Shown: piece after piece, positions 33,765 to 42,428 of the stretch
How the letters are laid out: the number at the start of each line of letters is the position of its first letter
Position numbering within the stretch: the first letter of the stretch is position 1
From: Saccharopolyspora hirsuta
Lineage (GTDB): Bacteria > Actinomycetota > Actinomycetes > Mycobacteriales > Pseudonocardiaceae
DNA: 64,000 nt
Direction of reading: 5' to 3'
Assembly (NCBI RefSeq): GCF_008630535.1
Contig: NZ_VWPH01000006.1
Coordinates: 124,001-188,000 of the forward strand
Notes under the pieces: model-generated
The model's input: only the letters and a program-made list of their open reading frames with translations
Told to the model about the DNA's origin: nothing
The model's database searches: none
Position numbers and translations under genes: made by a program

Positions 33765-33985
33765 GTCGGCGGTTTGCTGAGGTCACGCGGTACTACAACC
33801 ACCAGGGAATCTGGCTGGAATCCGAGAACCGCGTGGTGCTCACCAGCGAGGGCCCCGCGTTCATGCGCGCGTTGCTGAAGCAGAGCGGCAAGCGCTACTA
33901 CAGGTTCGTTGACGAGAGCGCGAAGGGCGAGCGAGGAACTGGGACGAGGAGGGCGACATGGCGCAGCCGCAGGGCGTCGAGATGA
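33761..33985 (+). CDS. Small hypothetical protein between two ARH genes
   Basis: A 74-residue frame starts at GTG 33761 overlapping the ARH stop (GTGA) and runs 28 bases into the next ARH gene. The first 55 residues look like real protein (EVTRYYNHQGIWLESENR, then LTSEGPAFMRALLKQSGKRYYRFVDES), with balanced hydrophobic and aromatic content. The last 20 are Arg-rich. No family is recognised. The coupling argues for translation. Confidence 0.55.
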   Translation: MSRRFAEVTRYYNHQGIWLESENRVVLTSEGPAFMRALLKQSGKRYYRFVDESAKGERGTGTRRATWRSRRASR

Positions 33986-36054
33986 CCGCGCTGGAGCGTG
34001 CGATTACGCGGGTCGGTGCTGGGGAGGGGCCTGTTGAAGACGTCTACCGGGAGTTCCTGGTCGCGACGACGTTCTTGATCACCTCACCGGGGTCGTCGCC
34101 TGCGTTCTTCCAGATGTCGGATCAGCCGAAGGAGCAGATCTGGGTTTGCACCGATGAAAGCGCAGCACCGGAACTGGGCTTCCCGGGAATGGAGTCGCCT
34201 GGCACAACCCCGGTCAACGGCTACCGGTTGCTGCCGCTGCTCCCCGAGCGGAACGTGCGCATCGTCACCCGCGAAGGCCTGATGGACCTGATGATCATCG
34301 GGTCGCGGGCGGTGCGGATGTCGGCGCCGGAGATCACGGATCAGGTGCGGGCAGCGGGGCTGAAGAAGCCCGGCTCCTGGCTGGGCGTGCCGGATCGCAT
34401 GTTTCGCGAGCAGCCGTGGGAAACCGCCCCCGCGCACGGCATCGTCGGCGAGTACTGGGTCGATGAGAACGGGGCTGTCACCGAGCAGTACCGGCCGAAC
34501 CCCGAGTACCGGCCGTCCCCGCGGACCTTGGAGTTCCCGGAGCCCCGGACCAAGCTCGGGCACTTCCTCCAGCTCTACGTCACCGACCACGTTTCCGAGC
34601 AGACCCTGGTGGAGGTGCTCAACGAATCGGTGATCGCCCTCGCGGCGCACGAAGACGGTGTGCCCGCAGCGTTCCCGCTGCGCGGGCGATCGACGCTCGT
34701 CGCCGGTTCCGATCCCGAGTACATCCCCGATTTCGCCAAGGGAAAGGTCAAGGCGACTTTTGCCGAGATGACACCGGCCTTCAAGGACGTCGACCTGGTC
34801 ATCGATCTGGGGACCCGTCATCAGGTCCACTTCTCCGGGCAGCGGCTGATGGAATTGCTGGAATCGCTGGGGCAGGAAAAGTCGAGTGGTGGAGCTGGAA
34901 ACACGGCCCAGCAGTCTGGGCCAGCGCAGCCAGAACCACCCCAGCAACCTCAACCCGCTCCGCCGCCGGACCCGCAGGAGCGGTTCATGGGTTCCATGCT
35001 GGCCGGGGCTGTTGGTGATGCTCTCGGGTACGCCATCGAGTTCCACGACATCGACATGATTCGGCGGAACCACGGCGATTCCGGGCTCACCGAGCCGGTG
35101 CTCCGGGACGGCGTCGCGCAGATCTCCGACGACACGCAGATGATGCTGTTCACCCTCGAAGGGCTCATCCGCGCGCACATCGCTCGGCGCATCAAGCCGG
35201 TCGACAACGATCCGGTGCCCGAGGTGCAGCACGCCTACCAGCGGTGGTTCCACACCCAGAACCAGCCCTGGCCGCAGGCCGGTGGCCCCTACGCGCAGCA
35301 CCTGCAGCAGCCCGATGGCTGGCTGATCACCAACCACGCGCTGTTCGCCGCGCGGGCTCCGGGGAGCACGTGCATGTCCGCGCTCGCGCGGTTCGCGCAG
35401 ACGCACCAGCACGCCACCCCGCAGGCCGCGATCAACGACTCCAAGGGGTGCGGCGGCGTGATGCGGGCCGCGCCGGTCGCGGTGTGGTCGCACGATCCCG
35501 CCGAGGTGTTCTACGCCGCGGTCGGCACCGCCGCGCTCACCCACAGCCACCCCAGCGGGTACCTCTCCGCCGGGGTGCTCGCCGTGATCGTGCACCAGCT
35601 CATCCGCGACGTTCCCCTTCCGGAGGCCGTGCGGATCGCGCGGGAGCTGCTGCTGCGGTGGCGGGGGCACGAGGAGCAGCTGGCGATCCTGGACAAGGCC
35701 GTCGAGCTCGCGCAGCGCGGACCGGTCGCCCCGGAGGTGATCAAGGACACCCTCGGGCAGGGCTGGGTCGGGGAGGAAGCTCTCGCGATCGGGCTCTACG
35801 CCGCGCTGGCCACGGATAACCTGCGGGACGCGCTGTTGCTGGCCGTGAACCACTCGGGGGACTCGGACTCCACGGGGATCGTGTGCGGCAACATTGCGGG
35901 GGCTTTGCACGGGGCTCGGGCTGTTCCGCCGGAGTGGCTCGCCACCTTGGAGCTGCGGGACGTGATCGAGACGTTGGCCGGGGACGCGCTCGCCGAGTTC
36001 AGCCCCGGGCCGCCGACCGATCCGGCCTGGACCCGGCGCTACCCGGCCTGGTGA
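33958..36054 (+). CDS. ADP-ribosylglycohydrolase, tandem paralogue of the 31719 gene
   Basis: The 698-residue protein has the same two-part plan. Residues about 1-310 are SseB-like/T7SS-associated modules (WLGVPDRMF, VGEYWVDENG, EYRPSP), then comes a Pro/Gln linker, and about 340-698 is the ARH domain with ISDDTQM (Asp391, Asp392), NDSKGCGG and HSGDSDSTG (His632, Asp635, Asp637). By eye the ARH halves of the two paralogues are almost the same even in DNA, while the N-terminal halves have diverged widely. ATG 33958 has GAGGAGGG 4 bases upstream. Confidence 0.9.
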   Translation: MAQPQGVEMTALERAITRVGAGEGPVEDVYREFLVATTFLITSPGSSPAFFQMSDQPKEQIWVCTDESAAPELGFPGMESPGTTPVNGYRLLPLLPERNVRIVTREGLMDLMIIGSRAVRMSAPEITDQVRAAGLKKPGSWLGVPDRMFREQPWETAPAHGIVGEYWVDENGAVTEQYRPNPEYRPSPRTLEFPEPRTKLGHFLQLYVTDHVSEQTLVEVLNESVIALAAHEDGVPAAFPLRGRSTLVAGSDPEYIPDFAKGKVKATFAEMTPAFKDVDLVIDLGTRHQVHFSGQRLMELLESLGQEKSSGGAGNTAQQSGPAQPEPPQQPQPAPPPDPQERFMGSMLAGAVGDALGYAIEFHDIDMIRRNHGDSGLTEPVLRDGVAQISDDTQMMLFTLEGLIRAHIARRIKPVDNDPVPEVQHAYQRWFHTQNQPWPQAGGPYAQHLQQPDGWLITNHALFAARAPGSTCMSALARFAQTHQHATPQAAINDSKGCGGVMRAAPVAVWSHDPAEVFYAAVGTAALTHSHPSGYLSAGVLAVIVHQLIRDVPLPEAVRIARELLLRWRGHEEQLAILDKAVELAQRGPVAPEVIKDTLGQGWVGEEALAIGLYAALATDNLRDALLLAVNHSGDSDSTGIVCGNIAGALHGARAVPPEWLATLELRDVIETLAGDALAEFSPGPPTDPAWTRRYPAW

Positions 36055-36073
36055 CCACGAGGGAGACATCGCG

Positions 36074-39000
36074 ATGACCGACGCTCGACCGCAGCTGTCG
36101 TGGGCGGAACGCTTCCGCGGAGCCATGCTCGGCGGGGCCGTCGGCGACGCGCTCGGCGCCGGCGTGCGGCACGCCAGCGCCGCCGAGATCCACCAGTGGT
36201 TCGGCCCGCAGGGCGTGGTCGACTACCTGCACGGGTACGGGCGGCGCGGCGCGGTCACCGACCTCTCGCAGCTCACCGCCTTCACGCTGGAGGCCATGCT
36301 GCGGGCGAAGGCGGCCAACCCGGTCAGCAACGGGTGGCTGCCGAAGGAGCTCGTGCTCGCCAACTACCTGCGCTGGCTGCACACGCAGGGCGTGCCGTGG
36401 GACCACGCGATGGCCGCCCACCTGGCGGCCGAACCCGCGCCCACCGGCTGGCTGCTCGGCCGTCCCGAGCTGTACTCGACCCGCAACCCAGACGGTTCGG
36501 CGATCGCGCTGCTCGGTCGGATGGCCCGGTGGTCGCCGGTCGGCCCCGACGGTCTGGTGCACCCGCCGACCGATGTGGACGGTTCGGCGGAGTACGCGGT
36601 CCTGGCCGCGCCCGCCATGGTGTGGTCGAACATGCCTGGGGTCGTCTACTCGACCGCTTCCGCGATCGCGCACATCTTCACCTCCGGTCGCAACGCCGTC
36701 GCCGCCGCGGGCTTGCACGCCGACGTGCTGGCGCAGCTGATCCGCGGGGTGCCGCTGTGGGACGCGGTGGCCGCCGCCGACCGCGACCGGCTCGGCACCG
36801 CCTTCCAGGGCGAGGTCGCCGCCGACGTCCGGCGGACCGTGCACGCCGCGATGTTCGTCGGGCAGCGGGGCGCGCGTCCCTCCCCGGCGGACGTGGACAT
36901 CGAGTTCGACACCGACAACAAGCCCGGCGAGCTCGGCATCGCGCTGGCCGCGGTGGGCAGCACCCGGAACTTCGCCGACGCGCTGCGGGTCGCGGTGAAC
37001 CACTCCAGCGACAGCGCGGTCGCCGGGGCACTGGCCGGGCAGCTGGCCGGTGCGATCCACGGGGTGGGCGGGATTCCCGCGCGCTGGCTGGACGAGCTGG
37101 AGCTGCGGGAGATCATCGAGGTCCTCTGCGCCGACGCCACCGAGGCGTTCGCCCCGCCACCGCCGCCGCAGTGGGCCCAGCGCTACGTGCCGAACTCGCG
37201 GCCCCGCCCGCGGGAGCTCACCGCGCCGACCACCGTCGAAGGCGCCGCCGAGCAGACCATGATCCTGCCGCCCGTGCAGGACGACGTCGACACGCCGCCG
37301 CAGGGCCAGCCGCAGCAGAGCCCCCGCTCGGCGAACATCGGCGCGCCGACGTTCCCGACCGCCCGCGCGGACTTCTCGGCGAGCGATCCGTCGAGCACCG
37401 GGCCGATCCCGGTCCCGAACCTGCGCTCCGCCGAGGCTCCGGCGGAGACCACCGCGGTGTTCCCCGCGATCGACGACGCGCCGCAGGTCGGGGCCTTCCC
37501 GCCGCCGAACGACGCCCGGAACGCCGACCCCGGGCGCATCGTCGTGCCGTCCGCCGACGACATCGCACCGGAGCCGGAGCCCGCTCCCGAGTCGGCGGAG
37601 GTCGGTACCGCTTTGTCGGAGCCGGTGGACGAGGCCGATCCCGGTCAGGTCGTGGAGCCGGAGCTGGACGCCGCTCCCGACGCGGAGCAGGGCCGAGCGG
37701 CTGTCGACCGGGAGGTCGCGGAGCACGAGTCGGCGGACGTGCGGATCGCGGTCCCGGATGCCGACGCCGCGCCGGTTGCGGAATCCGCGCCGGTCGATGA
37801 GCCGGTTGCCGACCAGGGGGGATTCGGTTCCGAGTCGGCTGATCTCGGGGAGTCCGCGGAGCTGGAGCCGGTCTCCGACGCGGAGCCGGACGAAGCCGCT
37901 GTCGACCGGGAGGTCGCCGCGCGGATCGTCCGTGAGTCGGCTGGCCGGCTGGCGATGCCGGACGCGGGCGAAGCTCCGGGGTCGAACGGCGATGCCGCAG
38001 CGGAGTCCGGGGACGACCGGGAGATCGCGGAGCGGATCGTTCGCGCGTCGGCGGACATCGGGCGGATCGCCGTGCCCGATGCCGGTGCCGTTGCTGCCGC
38101 GTCGAAGCGGGCCGAGCCGGTGGAGCAGGACGAGGCCGCAGACCGGGAGCTCGCCGAGCGGATGGTTCGCGAGTCGGCCGACCGGTTCGCGGCCCCGGAC
38201 GTCGACGAAGCCCCGGAGTCCGACGATGCCGCCTCGGCGGGGTCCGGAGCGGAACCGGACGAGGCGATTGCCGTTGCCGCCCCGTCGGAGTCGGTTGCTG
38301 ACTCCGAACCGGTGGACCCCGAGCCCGTCGAGGCGGAGCGCGCGGCCTCCTCGCCGGAGGACGACGCTGCCGCCCCGGTGGAGGCTTCGCAACCATCGGT
38401 GGAGCGCGAGCCGGTCGACCTGGAGCCGCCCGCGCGCGCCCCGATCGACCTCGAACCGGAACCCGAGGACGACGAACCGGAGACCCCGGCCGACGAGGTC
38501 GAGCCGCAGGAGCGCGACGACGCCGAGCCGACCGAAGTGGACTCCGACGTCGAGCCCGACCAGGACGACGACACCGCGGCTGCGGAAGAGCCGTCGAGCG
38601 CCGCTGCTCCGGCGCCGGTCGCGCCGCCGATCGTGCGCGGCGGGCACGCCAAGGCGGACAGCCCCGGGGACAGCGCCCCGTCGCTGACCGAGCGGGTGCT
38701 GGGCTGCTTCCTCGGCGGCGCGCTGGGCGACTCGCTCGGCTCCGACCTGGAGTTCATCACCGCCGAGGCGATCTCCGCGCGCTTCGGCCCCGACGGCCCG
38801 TCCGGCCTGCGCGAGGCCTACGGCGTGCACGGGGCGATCACCGACGACACCCAGATGACGCTGTTCACCGCCGAGGGCCTGATCCGCGGCAGCATCGCGA
38901 ACCGGATGCTCGGCAGCGACGACCCGCTGCCCGAGGTGCAGCTGGCCTACCAGCGCTGGCTGCACACGCAGGGCGTGGACTGGGAGGCCGCGGCCGGTGC

Positions 39001-39922
39001 GTTCCTCGCCGACTACCCGGCGCCCGACGGCTGGCTGATCGAGGTGCCCGGCCTGTTCGCCACCCGCGCGCCCGGCAAGACAGTGTGGCGCGCGCTGGCC
39101 CGCTTCGGCGACGGCGGACCGGCCGGTTCGTTCACCGAGCGGATCAACGACTCCAAGGGCTGCGGCGGTGTGATGCGCGCCGCCCCGGCCGCGCTGTGGT
39201 CCACCGACCCCGCCGAGGTGTTCCGGCTCGCCGCCCGCACCGCCGCGCTGACGCACAGCCACCCCGCGGGCTACCACTCCGCCGGGGCGCTGGCGGTGAT
39301 CGTCCAGCAAGCGCTGCTCGGCCGCGGCCTCGACGACGGCGTGTGGCTGGCCCTGCAGGTCCTGGAGACCTGGGAGGACCACGAGGAGACCAGCGCGGCG
39401 CTCAAGGCCGCGGTGGACCTGGCCGAGGCGGGCGAGCCGACGCCGGAGCAGGTCGCCGAGCAGCTCGGCGGCGGCTGGGTCGGCGAGGAGGCGCTGGCCA
39501 TCGCGGTCTGCGCGGCGCTGGTCGGCGAGGACGTCGAGCAGGCGCTGCGGATCGCCGTGCACCACGACGGCGACAGCGACTCGACCGGCGCGATCTGCGG
39601 GAACATCGTCGGCGCGCTGCACGGCGTCGCGGCGCTGCCGGTCGACTGGCTGGCCGACCTGGAGCTGCGCGACGTGGTCGAGCAGATCGCGCTGGACTGC
39701 GTGGCCGAGTTCGGCCGGGACGCCTTCCAGCCCGCCCAGGCCGCGATCGAACCGCCCACCGGCGAGGACTGGAACGAGCGCTACCCGGTCCGCCCGCACT
39801 GGTCCGCGGCGCCCGAGCCGGTCGCCGCCGCGCCGGGGCCGGAGTTCCCGGCGCCCAAGCCCGCGCCGCGGCGGATCAACGGAGTCATGCACGACGAGCT
39901 GTCCGAGGGGGAGGACGAATGA
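36074..39922 (+). CDS. Double ARH protein: degenerate N-terminal ARH, acidic repeat linker, intact C-terminal ARH
   Basis: The 1282-residue protein has two ARH domains. The first (about 10-360) keeps the fold (GAVGDALGAG, the LELREIIEVLCADA end) but has lost ligands: TDLS at 62-65 instead of (T/S)DDT and HSSDSAVAG at 310-318 instead of HSGDSDSTG. The second (about 871-1240) is intact: TDDTQM (Asp924, Asp925), NDSKGCGG and HHDGDSDSTG (from His1163). The roughly 500-residue linker is Glu/Asp/Ala/Pro-rich and includes four units opening DRE(V/I/L)A near residues 545, 611, 648 and 690. The SseB-like head of the other two is absent. It overlaps the next gene by 4 bases. Confidence 0.9.
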   Translation: MTDARPQLSWAERFRGAMLGGAVGDALGAGVRHASAAEIHQWFGPQGVVDYLHGYGRRGAVTDLSQLTAFTLEAMLRAKAANPVSNGWLPKELVLANYLRWLHTQGVPWDHAMAAHLAAEPAPTGWLLGRPELYSTRNPDGSAIALLGRMARWSPVGPDGLVHPPTDVDGSAEYAVLAAPAMVWSNMPGVVYSTASAIAHIFTSGRNAVAAAGLHADVLAQLIRGVPLWDAVAAADRDRLGTAFQGEVAADVRRTVHAAMFVGQRGARPSPADVDIEFDTDNKPGELGIALAAVGSTRNFADALRVAVNHSSDSAVAGALAGQLAGAIHGVGGIPARWLDELELREIIEVLCADATEAFAPPPPPQWAQRYVPNSRPRPRELTAPTTVEGAAEQTMILPPVQDDVDTPPQGQPQQSPRSANIGAPTFPTARADFSASDPSSTGPIPVPNLRSAEAPAETTAVFPAIDDAPQVGAFPPPNDARNADPGRIVVPSADDIAPEPEPAPESAEVGTALSEPVDEADPGQVVEPELDAAPDAEQGRAAVDREVAEHESADVRIAVPDADAAPVAESAPVDEPVADQGGFGSESADLGESAELEPVSDAEPDEAAVDREVAARIVRESAGRLAMPDAGEAPGSNGDAAAESGDDREIAERIVRASADIGRIAVPDAGAVAAASKRAEPVEQDEAADRELAERMVRESADRFAAPDVDEAPESDDAASAGSGAEPDEAIAVAAPSESVADSEPVDPEPVEAERAASSPEDDAAAPVEASQPSVEREPVDLEPPARAPIDLEPEPEDDEPETPADEVEPQERDDAEPTEVDSDVEPDQDDDTAAAEEPSSAAAPAPVAPPIVRGGHAKADSPGDSAPSLTERVLGCFLGGALGDSLGSDLEFITAEAISARFGPDGPSGLREAYGVHGAITDDTQMTLFTAEGLIRGSIANRMLGSDDPLPEVQLAYQRWLHTQGVDWEAAAGAFLADYPAPDGWLIEVPGLFATRAPGKTVWRALARFGDGGPAGSFTERINDSKGCGGVMRAAPAALWSTDPAEVFRLAARTAALTHSHPAGYHSAGALAVIVQQALLGRGLDDGVWLALQVLETWEDHEETSAALKAAVDLAEAGEPTPEQVAEQLGGGWVGEEALAIAVCAALVGEDVEQALRIAVHHDGDSDSTGAICGNIVGALHGVAALPVDWLADLELRDVVEQIALDCVAEFGRDAFQPAQAAIEPPTGEDWNERYPVRPHWSAAPEPVAAAPGPEFPAPKPAPRRINGVMHDELSEGEDE

Positions 39923-41559
39923 TCCTGGGGACGCCGATCCCCGGCGCGCACGTTCTGGTCGACGGGACCTGGTGGCCGCTGCGCGAGCTGAGCGAGCAGG
40001 GCGCGGTGCTGGAGGGCCGCGACCAGCCCGTCCCGCTCGACCAGCTCGGCGAGGTGCTGCTCGCGCAGCACGAGGACGCCGCACCGGTGCGGCCGCAGTT
40101 CCCGGCCCCGGCGCCCTACGGGGAGTTCCCGGACCGGACCGAGCAGCAGCGCGACCTGGAGCGAGCGCTGCGCGAAGCGGTCGTCGCCGGGCTGCCGGAC
40201 GGCTGGCAGCGGGCGGAGATCACCTGCGCCGCGCTGGGCACCCGGATCGAGATCACCGCCGCGGTCACCACCGACGCCGAGCACCGGTGGATCCCCACCC
40301 AGGACGTCGTCGAGGCGCTCCGGCGGCACCGGAACGTCTCCTACCGCCCGGAGACCGGGGCGTGGACCGCGGCGCGCTTCCAGCTCGACCAGGACGGCGC
40401 AGACCTGAGCACCGGGCACGACGAGCCGAGCTGGGTCGCCGGTCCCGAGGACGGTCGCGCGCACTACGAGGAGCTGCGCTACTACCCGCGGTCCACCGCG
40501 CCGGGCTGGCTGCTGAACCCGGCTTGGGAGCACTACGGCCTCCACCGCGACGCCGGGCGCCCCGAGCCGGTCCGGATGGTCCAGGTCTTCGACGGCCGCG
40601 ACGCCGACGGCCGCCCGCTGGTGCACCGGCCCGCGCTGACCTCGGTCGAGAAGCGGCTGGTCGCGCACTACCTGCACGGCGGCGAGATCCTGCTGCGCGC
40701 GTACAGCAGCGACCCCGACGAGCTGGACCCGCAGCGCCCGCCAGCGGTGCCCAAGCAGTTCCACACCGACGGCACCTGGGTGTGGCCGCTCGCGCTCGCC
40801 TACTACCTGGACGAGCACGACATCGCCCCGCCGCGCGAGTTCCTCGACCACATCCGCGGCCGGAACCACCAGCCGACGACGGAGGTCGCCGACCGGTCGG
40901 CCGCCGAGGCCAAGGCGCTCGTGCTCGGCGGCGACCCCGACGCGCTGCAGCAGTACGACCCGGCAGAGGCGATCAAGCTGGCTCGCGGCTTCATCAGCGC
41001 GATGGGCATGAGCACCCGCTTCTACAGCTTCGAGGAGCCGCTGGAGGGCGGCTGGAGCATGCTGCGCGGTTCGGACGGCTGGTGGGTGGTGTTCTGCGTG
41101 GACCAGGGCGAGGTCCGGAACCGCTCGACCTTCCCGGACCCCTACGCCGCCGCGGCCCACCTCATCGGTGCGATGTCGCTCACGCGGACCCGGTTCCTGC
41201 GCGAGCCGGACGAGCCGCTGCAGGACTTCGAGTGCCGGTACGAACCGTTCCCCGGCGAGCCGCCGCTGGCCGCCTACGACGACAAGTTCCTGGTGACCCT
41301 CCGCGCCGGCGACGAGGTCGACCGGTTCGGCGAGCCGACCGGCAACACGGTCTTCGTGGCCGGGACCACGCTGCCGCAGCGGTCGGTCCCGCCGCAGCAG
41401 CAGCCCGGGGAGTACCACCGGTACCGGGTGGTCACCGGCTTCGAGGTGATCTCCGGGGTGGCCAAGCCGGACTTCGGCCAGGTCGGCGGCGGCACCGCCT
41501 TCGTGCTGCCGAACGACGTCCGGACCCTGGTCGCCGACGGCTGGCTGGTCGAGGTCTGA
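39919..41559 (+). CDS. Multidomain protein with C-terminal TNT-like domain lacking the catalytic Gln
   Basis: The 546-residue protein starts at ATG 39919, overlapping the ARH stop. About 65-155 resembles a YezG-type immunity or adaptor fold (LPDGWQRAEI...VSYRPETGAWTAARF). A middle region (about 160-450) is unassigned. About 465-546 follows the TNT (tuberculosis necrotising toxin, NAD+ glycohydrolase) pattern: DRFGEPTG (468-475), an Arg at 488 in PQRSVPP, YHRYRV, and FGQVGGGTAF. The usual Gln after GGG-T is Ala527, so NADase activity is doubtful. It could be a regulatory or immunity relic rather than a toxin. A hairpin follows 33 bases later. Confidence 0.78.
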   Translation: MILGTPIPGAHVLVDGTWWPLRELSEQGAVLEGRDQPVPLDQLGEVLLAQHEDAAPVRPQFPAPAPYGEFPDRTEQQRDLERALREAVVAGLPDGWQRAEITCAALGTRIEITAAVTTDAEHRWIPTQDVVEALRRHRNVSYRPETGAWTAARFQLDQDGADLSTGHDEPSWVAGPEDGRAHYEELRYYPRSTAPGWLLNPAWEHYGLHRDAGRPEPVRMVQVFDGRDADGRPLVHRPALTSVEKRLVAHYLHGGEILLRAYSSDPDELDPQRPPAVPKQFHTDGTWVWPLALAYYLDEHDIAPPREFLDHIRGRNHQPTTEVADRSAAEAKALVLGGDPDALQQYDPAEAIKLARGFISAMGMSTRFYSFEEPLEGGWSMLRGSDGWWVVFCVDQGEVRNRSTFPDPYAAAAHLIGAMSLTRTRFLREPDEPLQDFECRYEPFPGEPPLAAYDDKFLVTLRAGDEVDRFGEPTGNTVFVAGTTLPQRSVPPQQQPGEYHRYRVVTGFEVISGVAKPDFGQVGGGTAFVLPNDVRTLVADGWLVEV

Positions 41560-41592
41560 GGCGCGTGGCCCGCCCGGCTGTGATCCATCTCG

Positions 41593-41620
41593 CCCACCGG
41601 GACGCCCTTGTCCCGGTGGG
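41593..41620 (+). terminator. Hairpin closing the accessory cluster
   Basis: The perfect 10-bp stem CCCACCGGGA / TCCCGGTGGG with an 8-base loop lies 33 bases after the TNT-like gene. There is no T-run. It separates the cluster from the str operon promoter. Confidence 0.65.
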
Positions 41621-41712
41621 TAGAGTGGCCCCGGCACGTAGACGCGAGCTCGCACTCCGAGGTGGCGCAGCGGCAGCGCCGGGTGATCGAGCAGGTCAAG
41701 GGGGACCCCGTT

Positions 41713-41742
41713 TTGACCCTCTGAGAACGGGGCAGGTATCTT
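41713..41742 (+). promoter_or_regulatory. rpsL (str operon) promoter
   Basis: TTGACC (41713-41718), an 18-base spacer and TATCTT (41737-41742) form a good housekeeping promoter. The leader to rpsL would be about 305 bases and contains GC-rich hairpins, for example GTGGTC (41794-41799) with GACCAC (41813-41818). No gene is convincing inside the leader. An open frame in phase with rpsL upstream has no ribosome site. Confidence 0.7.
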
Positions 41743-42053
41743 TGTTTATCGGACCCGACACCCATCGGGTCGATCCGCATGCCCGTGCATGACGTGGTCC
41801 CCGCCTCCGGGCGACCACGCCAGCGCCGAGGATGTGTGGAACTCCTCTCGACAACCCCTCCGGGGTCGTTCCCGTCGGGGCGCATCAGCGCCGCAGAGGC
41901 CGAGGAGAGGGCGACACGCCCGACCTCGTGGTGCGGGGGGAGTCCCGAAACACAGTGCCTGACAGGTGCTCGACGCCAGGGCACGCCGAAGCTCGAACGA
42001 GCGGCCGCTTGGTCGAGTACCAGAAGACGCGAACGCTGACAGAAAGCCGGTCC

Positions 42054-42428
42054 ATGCCCACCATCCAGCAGCTGGTCCGTAAGGGCCGCCAGGACAAGGT
42101 CGCGAAGACCAAGACCGCGGCGCTCAAGGGGAGCCCGCAGCGGCGTGGCGTGTGCACCCGCGTGTACACCACCACCCCGAAGAAGCCCAACTCGGCCCTG
42201 CGCAAGGTCGCCCGTGTCAAGCTGAGCAGCGGCATCGAGGTCACGGCCTACATCCCCGGTGAGGGTCACAACCTGCAGGAGCACTCGATCGTGCTCGTTC
42301 GTGGCGGCCGTGTGAAGGACCTGCCCGGTGTGCGCTACAAGATCCTCCGCGGTTCCGCTGACACCCAGGGTGTGAAGAACCGCAAGCAGTCTCGCAGCAA
42401 GTACGGTGCGAAGAAGGAGAAGAGCTGA
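42054..42428 (+). CDS. rpsL: 30S ribosomal protein S12 (uS12)
   Basis: The 124-residue decoding-centre protein has [13 protein letters not shown] with Lys43 and GGRVKDLPG with Lys88. Both streptomycin-resistance positions are therefore of the sensitive type. It is the first gene of the str operon, and rpsG overlaps its stop by one base. GAAAG precedes ATG 42054. Confidence 0.99.
   Translation: MPTIQQLVRKGRQDKVAKTKTAALKGSPQRRGVCTRVYTTTPKKPNSALRKVARVKLSSGIEVTAYIPGEGHNLQEHSIVLVRGGRVKDLPGVRYKILRGSADTQGVKNRKQSRSKYGAKKEKS

Noticed and set aside
35999..40084. A 1361-codon open frame on the - strand opposite the ARH genes
   Set aside because: It is a compositional shadow. The + strand has intact ARH motifs and coupled starts.
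41832..42053. Upstream in-frame extension of rpsL
   Set aside because: The open frame before ATG 42054 has no ribosome site and no S12 homology, and it lies in the leader after a good promoter.
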